Source: an uncultured Dysosmobacter sp. (lineage in GTDB: Bacteria; Bacillota; Clostridia; Oscillospirales; Oscillospiraceae). From it: a stretch of 64,000 nucleotides of DNA. Both the position numbers and the translations under genes were made by a program. The notes beneath the pieces are model-generated. The model had not been told where the DNA came from, ran no database searches, and saw nothing but the letters and a program-made list of their open reading frames with translations. The stretch is taken from positions 372,001 to 436,000 of the forward strand of contig CAKTIO010000002.1 of NCBI GenBank assembly GCA_934565855.1, in the 5' to 3' direction. Below are positions 22,783-30,468 of this stretch, in pieces (the stretch's first letter is position 1; every line of letters begins with the position of its first letter).

Positions 22783-25700
22783 GTGAAAAATAAAAAGATG
22801 CAGCGTATTTTAGCGGCGGCGCTGTCGGCACAGCTGATGGTTTCCTGCATGGGAACGGCTGTGTTTGCAACAGATAATACGTTTGATAGTGATGGCTTAA
22901 CTTATAAGGTTCTGTCGGAGCCGGCAGATAATACGCCGGGAACGGTTCAGGTGGGCAACGGCTGGGGGTCCGTGAGTACCAACAAATCCAATGTTGTCAT
23001 CCCGGAGACTGTAAAAGATGGCGATGATACTTACACGGTCGTTTCGATCGCGCCAAACGCTTTTAGTAACTCGTCTGGCGATCTCAGCATTAGCAGTGTA
23101 GAGATCCCGGCTACCGTTACCGCCATTGGTAAATCCGCATTTTCTGACTTGACCTCTCTGACCAGTGTCACCTTTGCAGAGGGCAGTCAGTTAAAGTCTA
23201 TCGGAGATAATGCGTTTGACACGACCAGATTTAGTTCCATTACACTCCCTGCTTCTCTGGAAACCATTGGCGAAGAAGCCTTTAAAAATTGCACATATCT
23301 AAACTCCGTAACAATGCAGGAAGGTGTCACTTCGATTGGTAACAGTGCATTTTCCAGAGACAGCTATCTGAGCTCCATTACATTGCCGGCCAGCTTGACA
23401 GAACTGGGCAGCAACGTATTTGATAGTTGTACATATTTGAAAACAATTGCGGTTGCAGGCGAAAGTACCGCCTTTTCCAGCGAGGATGGCGTGCTGTTCT
23501 CCAAGGACAAAAGTACACTGGTTACCTATCCCGCCGGAAAGACCGATGCAGATTATACGGCTCCCGCTTCTGTGATGGCCGTAGGCGATTATGCGTTTGC
23601 AAACAACACGAAAATTCAGAATGTGGTTTTGCCGGACGGAGTGAAAACGCTGGGGAAATATGCGTTCTCCAAGGCAACGAATTTAACAACTCTGAACTTG
23701 GGAACCAGTCTGGAAACGATTGGAACACTGGCGTTCTGGAACTGCTCCAAGTTAGAGAGTCTGACTATTCCGGCTACTGTGACAGAAATCGGCAGTACGG
23801 CATTTTATAATTGCTATGATACCAAATTTATTGTGCCTTCCGAAGAATTGAAGGCCATGGTGAAAACCGCCGGCGCCTCTGAGGACAACATTACGGTCGT
23901 TGCGCCGTCTGCCGATGTGACCTTTGCCGTGGATGGTGTAACCTACAAGGTTCTGACGGAGCCTGCGGATGGCCAGAACGGCAACGTGCAGATCGGTGAC
24001 GGCGACAATGCTGCCGCGCCCTCCGCTACCGGCACGCTGACCATTCCGGCCACTGTGGAGAGCGACGGAAAGACATATCATGTTGTTTCTGTGGCAGACA
24101 GGGCATTTATGGATTCCAAGATCACCGGGATTACGCTGCCGGATGGTATCACCACCATTGGAGATCATGCGTTCCGCAGTTCCGCACTGACTGGTTTCAC
24201 CATGCCTTCTGCCGTAACGGAGATTGGTGTATATAGCTTCTGCGATACGGCGAGTATGAGCAGCATTACGCTTTCGTCCAATCTGACTAAGATTGCTGCC
24301 AATTCGTTTTCCGGCAGCGGTCTGCGGACCATTGCAATTCCGGAAGGTGTGACGGAGATCGACACACTGGCATTTTATTCCTGCGGCAGCCTGCAAACCG
24401 TGTCTTTGCCGGCCAGTCTGGTGACCATTCAGAAACAGGCGTTCTGGTCGAACGAAGCACTTCGGGAAGTTACCATTGCAGAAAACAGTCAGCTGCAGAC
24501 CATTGGTGAAATCGCTTTCCAGTGGTGCAGTACCTTGAAAAGCATTCAGTTGCCGGATACCCTGAAAGAAATTGACAAAGAAGCGTTCAGCAACTGCACC
24601 TCTTTGACGGATATTGGCCTGACGGAGAACAGCCAGTTGGAGCGCCTTGGAGACAGTGCTTTTGCCTCTACGAAACTCATCAGTTTCTATTATCCCGCAA
24701 CGTTACAGACCATCGGTGAAAATATTTTGAACGGCTGCACCTCTCTGGCAGAGATCAAGGTTGCAGAGAATCAACCGGATTATAAGTCCGTCGATGGCGT
24801 GCTGTTCAATAAAGATGGCACCACACTGATCCGGTATCCTGCAAACCGGAAAGCGGCGGAGTACACCACGCCCGCAGGGGTCAAGACCATCGGCAGCTAC
24901 GCATTTCAGGGGACCTCCTCCCGCCTGAAGGATATTGCGATTGGGGAGGGCGTTGAAACCATCAAGGCATTTGCGTTCCAGAATTCAGAGGCAGAAAGCA
25001 TTACCATTGCCGATACGGTAACCTCTATGGAAAAGCTGTGTTTCTACGGCTGCCCGTATCTGGAAACCGTAAAACTCTCCTCCGGCATGGACACACTGGT
25101 CACAAGCGCCTTTTGGAACTGCGAAAGCCTGAGTGCGCTTCAGATTCCTGCTTCTGTAAGCACGATTGAATCCAGTGCAGTTGGGAATTGCCAGAAGCTC
25201 GAATCCATTGAAATTCTGAGTGAAAATCTGACTTCCGTCAGCAGCAACGCATTTTCTAACCTTTCTTCTGCCCTGACAGTTACCGTTGCCAATGAAGCGG
25301 CAAGGGCTCTGGTGGTTGCCAGCGGCATCAGCGAAGATCAGGTGATTGTCAAGAGCGTTACGCCGCCTGAACCCAGCGGTTCTGCCTTTACCGTCAACGG
25401 CGTTCTCTATCAGATTATCACGGACCCCGCAGATGGAAAGAACGGCACCGTGCAGATCGGTGATGGCAAGAATGGCATCACGGCCAGCGGCGTGGTGACG
25501 ATTCCTGCCGTTATCCAGAATGGTGGCAATTCCTATGACGTGGTTTCTGTTGCGTCCAATGCCCTGAAAGACAGCGCGGTTACGGAACTGCACCTGCCCG
25601 CCAGCATTAAAACACTGGCCGATCAGGCCCTGTATGAAGCACCTGAACTGACCGTTTTTGAGATTCCCTCCGGTGTGGAGATCATTGGGGTGAACGCAAT

Positions 25701-26766
25701 TGCCGGCTGCGCCAAACTGAAGTCCATTACCTACCAGTCTGGCAGCAGCCTGAAGAAGCTGGGTAATGGCGCCCTGAGCGACAACCCGATTCTGGAAACC
25801 ATTGCTCTGCCCAATACGCTGGTGGATATCGGTACGCACACGATGTTCTATAACTACAAGCTTCGGGAGGTCGCCTTCCAGGAGGGAGCCACGTGGACTG
25901 AGCTGCCGACGGGCACCTTCCAGCGTGATAGCGCCTTGGAGCGTGTGACTCTGCCTTCTTCCGTAACGGCAATCGGGGAAGATGCATTCTGGAACTGCAA
26001 TGCTCTGGCACAGATCGATCTTTCCCATGTGGACGAGATTGGCGCAAAGGCTTTCTATCACTGCACCACTTTGAAGACCATTACCCTCAGCGACAGCCTT
26101 GAAAAGCTGGAGGGCGGAACCTTTGAAGGCTGCACTGGCCTTACCTCGGTGCATCTTGGAACCGGGCTGAAAACGCTGGGTGACCTGCGGCAGACCGGAG
26201 AAGATGCTCTGACCGGTGTCTTTGAGGGCTGCACCTCCTTGACCAGCATCCGGATTCCCGCGGCAACCACGGTGATCGGCAAGAACGCATTCAAGGATTG
26301 CACTGCACTGAGCAAGATCACCATTCTGGCCTCCGCTCTAAGCGAGGTCGGCGCCAATCCGTTCTATGGTTTGGCAGATGATTACATGATCACGGTCCAG
26401 AATGAGGACGTGAAGAATACGCTGGTCAACGTCGCATTGGTTGAGTCTTCTCACATTCAGGTTGGTATCAGCGAAGATCCCACGGCCCCCAAGGTTGCTT
26501 TGACGGATCAGGGCAGCGGCGGCCTCGGCAAGCTGGCGCAGGTCACGGTCACAAACGGCCAGAGCGGATACTATCTGCTGGTGCAGATCACCAATGGGGC
26601 CGGAGTCAATTCCGTGTACGCTGTGCCCGTCCCGCAGACCGGGGCTATGAATATCTCTTACGCCAGCGGCAGCCATATTCAGGTGTGGCTGACGGAGCGC
26701 CAGCCGGAAATGACCGCCGGAACACCCAACGCAGGCGGTCAGGTGTTCGGCTCCGCCTCGCTGTAA
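22783..26766 (+). CDS. BspA-like leucine-rich repeat surface protein (1327 aa)
   Basis: Secreted giant protein. Signal peptide (about 1-30, LSAQLMVSCMGTAVFA), then three large modules, each opening with a conserved strand (GLTYKVLSEPADN near 39, DGVTYKVLTEPADG near 382, NGVLYQIITDPADG near 870). Each continues with arrays of LRR_5/BspA repeats of the type 'IGxxAFxxCxxLxxVxLPxSL'. Inserts of the type SVDGVLFNKDGTTLIRYPA are also typical of BspA proteins. Such proteins bind host matrix or other cells. The C-terminus has a beta-rich tail (PTAPKVALTDQGSGG...) but no LPXTG or SLH anchor. Start GTG at 22783 with AGGAGG six bases before. The SLH protein 16 bases downstream may supply anchoring. Confidence 0.92.
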   Translation: MKNKKMQRILAAALSAQLMVSCMGTAVFATDNTFDSDGLTYKVLSEPADNTPGTVQVGNGWGSVSTNKSNVVIPETVKDGDDTYTVVSIAPNAFSNSSGDLSISSVEIPATVTAIGKSAFSDLTSLTSVTFAEGSQLKSIGDNAFDTTRFSSITLPASLETIGEEAFKNCTYLNSVTMQEGVTSIGNSAFSRDSYLSSITLPASLTELGSNVFDSCTYLKTIAVAGESTAFSSEDGVLFSKDKSTLVTYPAGKTDADYTAPASVMAVGDYAFANNTKIQNVVLPDGVKTLGKYAFSKATNLTTLNLGTSLETIGTLAFWNCSKLESLTIPATVTEIGSTAFYNCYDTKFIVPSEELKAMVKTAGASEDNITVVAPSADVTFAVDGVTYKVLTEPADGQNGNVQIGDGDNAAAPSATGTLTIPATVESDGKTYHVVSVADRAFMDSKITGITLPDGITTIGDHAFRSSALTGFTMPSAVTEIGVYSFCDTASMSSITLSSNLTKIAANSFSGSGLRTIAIPEGVTEIDTLAFYSCGSLQTVSLPASLVTIQKQAFWSNEALREVTIAENSQLQTIGEIAFQWCSTLKSIQLPDTLKEIDKEAFSNCTSLTDIGLTENSQLERLGDSAFASTKLISFYYPATLQTIGENILNGCTSLAEIKVAENQPDYKSVDGVLFNKDGTTLIRYPANRKAAEYTTPAGVKTIGSYAFQGTSSRLKDIAIGEGVETIKAFAFQNSEAESITIADTVTSMEKLCFYGCPYLETVKLSSGMDTLVTSAFWNCESLSALQIPASVSTIESSAVGNCQKLESIEILSENLTSVSSNAFSNLSSALTVTVANEAARALVVASGISEDQVIVKSVTPPEPSGSAFTVNGVLYQIITDPADGKNGTVQIGDGKNGITASGVVTIPAVIQNGGNSYDVVSVASNALKDSAVTELHLPASIKTLADQALYEAPELTVFEIPSGVEIIGVNAIAGCAKLKSITYQSGSSLKKLGNGALSDNPILETIALPNTLVDIGTHTMFYNYKLREVAFQEGATWTELPTGTFQRDSALERVTLPSSVTAIGEDAFWNCNALAQIDLSHVDEIGAKAFYHCTTLKTITLSDSLEKLEGGTFEGCTGLTSVHLGTGLKTLGDLRQTGEDALTGVFEGCTSLTSIRIPAATTVIGKNAFKDCTALSKITILASALSEVGANPFYGLADDYMITVQNEDVKNTLVNVALVESSHIQVGISEDPTAPKVALTDQGSGGLGKLAQVTVTNGQSGYYLLVQITNGAGVNSVYAVPVPQTGAMNISYASGSHIQVWLTERQPEMTAGTPNAGGQVFGSASL

Positions 26767-26782
26767 GGATGGGGGAGTGTTC

Positions 26783-27955
26783 ATGAAAACAACTTGCAAA
26801 CAAGCGGCGTCCCTCTTTACGGGACTCATTTTAGCCGTTCTGCTTCTGACGATTTCCGCCTTTGCGGCAGAGCCCAGTGTGCAGGCAACTTACGGTAACG
26901 GTACCGTTACCGTATCCGCCCAAAGTCTTTGGGCGGATACGGAATATCATCTGATTTCCGTACAAAAAAGCGATTCTGTAGTGGCGCTGAAAAGCGGCAG
27001 TACAAACGGTTCCGGCATTATGAGCCTTCAAATCCCCACCGGAACGCTGGAAAATGGAACCTATCAGGTCTATATCTTCAAAAATGAGGACGGCTCTGTT
27101 GCGGCCAGTGGCAGCTTTACTGTACGGAGCAGCAATTCCAACAGCAGTTCCGGCTCCAACTCTTCCGGTTCCGGTGACAGCAACTACACTGTCTCGATTC
27201 CCGGTACGAAAAACGGTGATGTAAGCGTTACACCCAAGAATGCCTCCAAGGGGGATACCGTGACCGTTACGGTAAAGCCTGACAGCGGGTATGAGTTGGG
27301 GATGATCTCAGTAAAGGATGCCAGCGGAAACACTGTGAAGCTTACCGATAAGGGTGATGGAACATATACCTTTACCATGCCCGGCTCCATGGTGACAATT
27401 TCCGCAGAGTTTGTTGAAGCACAGGCGGGTTCCACTTTTGCGGATGTTCCGAGTAGCGCGTATTATGCCAAGGCTGTGAAATGGGCCGTAAAGAACGGCA
27501 TTACCAACGGAAAGGCCAATGGCCTGTTTGGCGCCAATGATCCTTGCACCCGGGGCCAGATCGTCACGTTCCTCTGGCGGGCCGCTGGCAGTTCGGAGCC
27601 GAAGAGCACCGCCAGCTTCACCGATGTCCCCGCTGACGCTTATTACGCCAAGGCCGTGGCGTGGGCCATTGAAAACGGCATCACCCTGGGCACCACGGAT
27701 ACCACGTTCAGCCCGGATGCCGCCTGCACGAGAGCCCAAAGTGTGACGTTCCTGTACCGGGCCCTGGGCAAGCTGGCTGGCAGCAAGGCCGCGTTCAGCG
27801 ACGTCCCCGCCGGTAGCTATTATGCCGACGCGGTGGCCTGGGCGGTGGAGAACGGCGTGACTAACGGCACCACCGACACCACGTTCAGCCCCAACAACGG
27901 CTGCACCCGTGCCCAGATCGTCACGTTCCTCTATCGTGCCTATCAGAGCAAGTAA
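26783..27955 (+). CDS. SLH-domain surface protein with InlB B-repeat-like domain
   Basis: 390 aa: signal peptide (1-29), a beta domain (about 32-115, VQATYGNGTVTVSAQSLW onward), a Ser/Asn/Gly linker (about 116-133), an InlB-B-repeat/Flg_new-like domain (about 134-212, KNGDVSVTPKNASKGDTVTVTVKPDSGYEL) and three SLH repeats (about 218-390, each with AYYAKAVxWAxxNGIT and TRAQxVTFLYRA). ATG at 26783 follows GGGGGAG; a GTG at 26777 overlaps it. Co-transcribed with the leucine-rich repeat gene. Codons 37-53 are encoded by two overlapping perfect palindromes. Probably anchors itself, and perhaps its partner, to the wall polymer. Confidence 0.92.
   Translation: MKTTCKQAASLFTGLILAVLLLTISAFAAEPSVQATYGNGTVTVSAQSLWADTEYHLISVQKSDSVVALKSGSTNGSGIMSLQIPTGTLENGTYQVYIFKNEDGSVAASGSFTVRSSNSNSSSGSNSSGSGDSNYTVSIPGTKNGDVSVTPKNASKGDTVTVTVKPDSGYELGMISVKDASGNTVKLTDKGDGTYTFTMPGSMVTISAEFVEAQAGSTFADVPSSAYYAKAVKWAVKNGITNGKANGLFGANDPCTRGQIVTFLWRAAGSSEPKSTASFTDVPADAYYAKAVAWAIENGITLGTTDTTFSPDAACTRAQSVTFLYRALGKLAGSKAAFSDVPAGSYYADAVAWAVENGVTNGTTDTTFSPNNGCTRAQIVTFLYRAYQSK
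26891..26914. repeat. 24-bp perfect palindrome inside the SLH gene
   Basis: Centred on GGTACC, arms TACGGTAACGGT / ACCGTTACCGTA. It lies wholly in coding sequence (YGNGTVTV). Confidence 0.9.
26910..26942. repeat. 33-bp inverted repeat inside the SLH gene
   Basis: Sixteen-bp perfect arms, CCGTATCCGCCCAAAG and CTTTGGGCGGATACGG, around a single T; it overlaps the preceding palindrome by five bases. The two can form alternative cruciforms or hairpins. Confidence 0.9.
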
Positions 27956-27977
27956 GGGAAATACAGACAAAAGCGAA

Positions 27978-28004
27978 AGAACCAGCGGGTTGCCCGCTGG
28001 TTCT
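27978..28004 (+). terminator. Stem-loop after the SLH gene
   Basis: Twelve-bp stem AGAACCAGCGGG/CCCGCTGGTTCT with a TTG loop; only a weak T-tail (TTCTTCC). Confidence 0.65.
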
Positions 28005-28823
28005 TCCGGTATCTGTAAAGAAAAAAGGATAATATTTTGTGCTGCTGGAATCAAAGAAGAATCTGTCAGACCAAGGAAATAGCAAATTAGTCGTTTTGAC
28101 AAGCGGGTACCGGGAGTTTCGACAATATGCGGAGTACGCCGAGGGTAGTGATACCGCCTTCACCTCGCACACGCAGAAATCCCCGTGTGCCGAGCGCGAG
28201 AATGCAACATAGGTAGATCGAAAAGAGTGCTGCGCAGCCCAGCGGGGCTGCGGCGCCGAAGAAAGCGGACACACGCCATAGGCGTGCATCCGCTTCCTCC
28301 GGCTGTTCTTTTGCCTGATGCGGAACGGTCAAATGCTCTGTACGGCTACACAAGAGTGAAGCCCCGTGTTTCGGCGTGTAAGCCGCTGTGTGCGATTTTT
28401 CTCAGAGAGCCGAGTGTGTACTCGATTTCAGGTGTGAAAGCGAATGTGAGACATTTGTGAGAGAATATACAAAGTGGGATTGAAATGGAACTGTGAGAAT
28501 GAAAATGTTTGCGTGTATAACGGTAGTGTGAAGCGTACCGTGCAGGAGGTTTTGGGGGAGACTTTCGGTGCTTTTCAAGCCTTCTTCGAGGACGAAAGAA
28601 AAAGCAGGATAAAGGGCTGGCGTCTTAACCAACGCTCTGCCCGGTCACTTCTGCCCGCAGTGCGGGCAGTTTACGGGGATTTTCAAGGCAGTCGGCTGTG
28701 GCGCCTTTTTGGCGGACTTTTAGAACAGATGGCGTCTTAGTTTCCGTGAACACAGGTACTTCAACGGTTTATGGTGGCGCCTTATGAGCGTTTTAGAAGA
28801 GAATCAAGGTAATCGTGCCCGCC
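28005..28823. other. Gene-poor stretch of element B with short overlapping frames
   Basis: About 820 bases without a convincing gene. Several overlapping frames of 75-122 codons exist on both strands, none with a good ribosome site. Examples are a plus GTG frame 28474-28740 (MGLKWNCENENVCVYNG...) and a minus frame 28087-28353 with a hydrophobic run (AALFSIYLCCILALG). The part 28164-28424 is dominated by strong hairpins and is listed separately. Sequence composition differs from the flanking coding regions. Confidence 0.5.
28164..28424 (+). ncRNA. Candidate structured RNA or DNA-hairpin region
   Basis: Four strong stem-loops occur in 260 bases. (1) 28164-28194, CTCG+CACACG with CGTGTG+CGAG and one bulge. 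(2) 28233-28252, CGCAGCCC-AGCG-GGGCTGCG. (3) 28255-28303, a 17-bp composite stem GCCG/AAGCGGA/CACGCC with GGCGTG/TCCGCTT/CGGC around an ATA loop. (4) 28411-28424, CGAGT-GTGT-ACTCG. I cannot match it to a known RNA family. Strand is uncertain because the stems are near-symmetric. Confidence 0.4.
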
Positions 28824-29030
28824 AAAAGCTGGTAGCGCAAAATACGTATATTTTGCGTCGCTGTAGTCAATGAAAAGGCTTTTCGGCAACGCAAGAATTG
28901 CGCCGCCATAGACAAAGAAAAGGCAGCGCGGCTCCGAGCGCAATTGATAACTTTCTGATAACTGTTCAGCTTTCGGGTAGCTTTTCTCTCTTGGTTACGA
29001 TATTGTTCGTTGACAAAGGAGGCTGATATC
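28824..29030 (+). repeat. Integrase-upstream module, copy 3
   Basis: 207 bp directly before the element B integrase start, colinear with 19462-19668. Shared blocks include AAAAGCTGGTAGCGCAA, GATAACTTTCTGATAAC and TATTGTTCGTTG. Confidence 0.75.
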
Positions 29031-30182
29031 ATGCCAAAGCGACGAGCGAACGGCGAGGGAAATATCCGCAAGAGAAAGGATGGACGATGGGAGGGACGGT
29101 ACACCGTCGGCCACGATCCCGAAACTGGCAAGGCCATCATCAAGAACGTCCTCGGCAAGACGCAGGCGGAGGTCAAGGAAAAGCTGAAGAAAGCCATCGA
29201 GGAAAATGTCGGTATCGACTACGGCAGAGCCAAGACCTACACGGTGGGGAGTTGGCTGGAAGTGTGGATGGAGAACTATGCCAAGGTGAAGCTACGTCCG
29301 TCCACATTCATAACCAGCCAAGGTTTTCTGAAGAATCACATCAAGCCGCAGATCGGCAGCATCCCGCTGGCGGAACTCACTTCTCTGGACTTACAACGGT
29401 TCTACAAGCATTTGCTGGACGGCGGCCGGGTTGACCGCATCGAAGCAAAGAAAAAGCCGAAAGGACTTGCACCGAAAACCGTTCGCAACATCCATCAAAT
29501 GATCGGCTCGGCGTACAACCTTGCCATCGAGCAACACATCGTCACGAAAAATCCGACACAGGGCTGTGCTCTACCCAAGGTGGAGCACAAAGAGATGAAG
29601 ACGCTGACCGCCAACCAACTCAGCGCCTTCTTCCAGGAAGCCAAAGACAGCGGCGTGTACGAACTCTACTACCTCGACCTTGCGACTGGGTTAAGGCGTG
29701 GGGAACTGCTGGGGCTGAAGTGGACGGACGTTGACCTAAACCGCGGTATGCTGAAAATTCAGCGGGCCATCTCACGGCAAAACGGCAAGGTAGTCGAAGC
29801 GCCGCTGAAAACGAAAAACGCCTACCGTACCCTGCCACTGTCTGCAGACGCGGTAGACGTACTGAAAGCACAGAAATGCAAAGAGGGCGGCAGCGAGTGG
29901 GTGTTCCCCTCGCCAGCAGGCGGTCCCATGTCACCGGACAGCGTCCTGCACATGCTCCAGCGGGTGCTGAAACGGGCGGGACTGCCGCGCATTCGCTTTC
30001 ATGACCTGCGCCACACCTTCGCAACGATGGCGCTCCAGAACGGCGTCGACGTGAAAATGGTGTCTTCCATGCTGGGACACTACTCCGCAGGCTTCACGCT
30101 GGACACTTACGCCCACGTTACCACCGACGCACAACTGAAAGCGGCGCAAACAATGGGCAATATCCTATCCCGTGCTGTCTGA
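29031..30182 (+). CDS. Tyrosine-type site-specific integrase, element B
   Basis: 383-aa paralogue of the element A integrase with the same domains: arm-binding N-terminus MPKRRANGEG, SAM-like core-binding domain, catalytic R in LRRGELLGLKW, HDLRHTF, and Tyr in LDTYAHV. ATG at 29031 follows AAAGGAGG; the TTG at 29010 is excluded. The protein is highly conserved relative to its paralogue while third codon positions differ often, which suggests that two related elements arrived separately rather than by a recent duplication. The gene reads toward the tRNA att site about 100 bases away. Confidence 0.96.
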   Translation: MPKRRANGEGNIRKRKDGRWEGRYTVGHDPETGKAIIKNVLGKTQAEVKEKLKKAIEENVGIDYGRAKTYTVGSWLEVWMENYAKVKLRPSTFITSQGFLKNHIKPQIGSIPLAELTSLDLQRFYKHLLDGGRVDRIEAKKKPKGLAPKTVRNIHQMIGSAYNLAIEQHIVTKNPTQGCALPKVEHKEMKTLTANQLSAFFQEAKDSGVYELYYLDLATGLRRGELLGLKWTDVDLNRGMLKIQRAISRQNGKVVEAPLKTKNAYRTLPLSADAVDVLKAQKCKEGGSEWVFPSPAGGPMSPDSVLHMLQRVLKRAGLPRIRFHDLRHTFATMALQNGVDVKMVSSMLGHYSAGFTLDTYAHVTTDAQLKAAQTMGNILSRAV

Positions 30183-30207
30183 ACCTTTCCGCTACTCGCT
30201 CCCGTTG

Positions 30208-30225
30208 GGGTCAGCGTTTGGGTCA
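30208..30225 (+). repeat. Right-arm GGGTCA direct repeats, element B
   Basis: GGGTCA GCGTTT GGGTCA, matching 20846-20863. Confidence 0.6.
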
Positions 30226-30264
30226 GGAAAAAGCATAGTCAAAAAATGATAACTTATGAAAAAC

Positions 30265-30300
30265 AAAACTCCCCGAAATCAGACGATTTCGAGGAGTTTT
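30265..30300. terminator. Shared terminator of integrase B and tRNA-Arg
   Basis: Stem AAAACTCCCCGAAATC / GATTTCGAGGAGTTTT (one mismatch), AGAC loop. It terminates the integrase on the plus strand and the tRNA on the minus strand. Confidence 0.8.
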
Positions 30301-30344
30301 GGTACGCCGTGAGGGATTCGAACCCCCGGCCTTCTGGTCCGTAG
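30283..30344. repeat. att direct repeat 3 (inside intact tRNA-Arg)
   Basis: 62-bp core identical to the copies at 18740 and 20921. It stops at CTAC in the tRNA anticodon loop, a common crossover point for tyrosine integrases. Confidence 0.9.
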
Positions 30345-30376
30345 CCAGACGCTCTATCCAGCTGAGCTAACGGCGC
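30300..30376 (-). tRNA. tRNA-Arg (anticodon ACG)
   Basis: 77 nt with encoded CCA. Acceptor GCGCCGT pairs with ACGGCGT (G1-U72 wobble), D-arm TAGCTCAGCTGGATAGAGC, anticodon stem TCTGG/CCAGA with loop CTACGGA (anticodon ACG, decoding CGU and others after A34-to-I editing), and T-arm GGGGGTTCGAATCCC. It is the attachment site of both tandem elements and remains intact because each integration restores the 3' half. Confidence 0.97.
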
Positions 30377-30404
30377 ATTTCGCTGCCTCACTGACAGCTC
30401 TTAT

Positions 30405-30433
30405 ATATTAGCACACCGTTTTCTTAAATGCAA
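30405..30433 (-). promoter_or_regulatory. Promoter of tRNA-Arg
   Basis: Minus strand TTGCAT (30433-30428), 17-bp spacer, TAATAT (30410-30405). Confidence 0.75.
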
Positions 30434-30468
30434 CCCCTTTTTTAATTTTATAAAAATTTTTTCACAGG

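Larger units (their letters stand above)
20921..30344 (+). mobile_element. Integrative element B (large tandem unit with surface-protein cargo)
   Basis: About 9.4 kb between att copies 2 and 3. It carries the same left-end sequence as element A (hairpin GGAGCCG-TTT-CGGCTCC and paired GGGTCA), then a toxin-antitoxin pair, a peptide-sized ORF, a giant leucine-rich repeat protein, an SLH protein, a hairpin-rich non-coding stretch, the integrase-upstream module and the integrase. No relaxase, coupling protein, replication initiator, phage structural gene or excisionase was recognised. It may be non-autonomous or decayed. Confidence 0.8.

Noticed and set aside
22783..26766. Nucleotide repeats within the LRR gene as a possible satellite array
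   Set aside because: The periodicity follows the leucine-rich repeat protein units and is diverged at the DNA level.
28474..28740. 88-codon plus frame as a real gene
   Set aside because: GTG start without a ribosome site, no domain, and the flanks are hairpin-rich non-coding sequence; evidence too weak.
20921..30344. Classification of element B as a prophage or conjugative element
   Set aside because: No capsid, terminase, lysis, relaxase, VirB4/VirD4 or replication gene is visible; only integrase, toxin-antitoxin and surface cargo.
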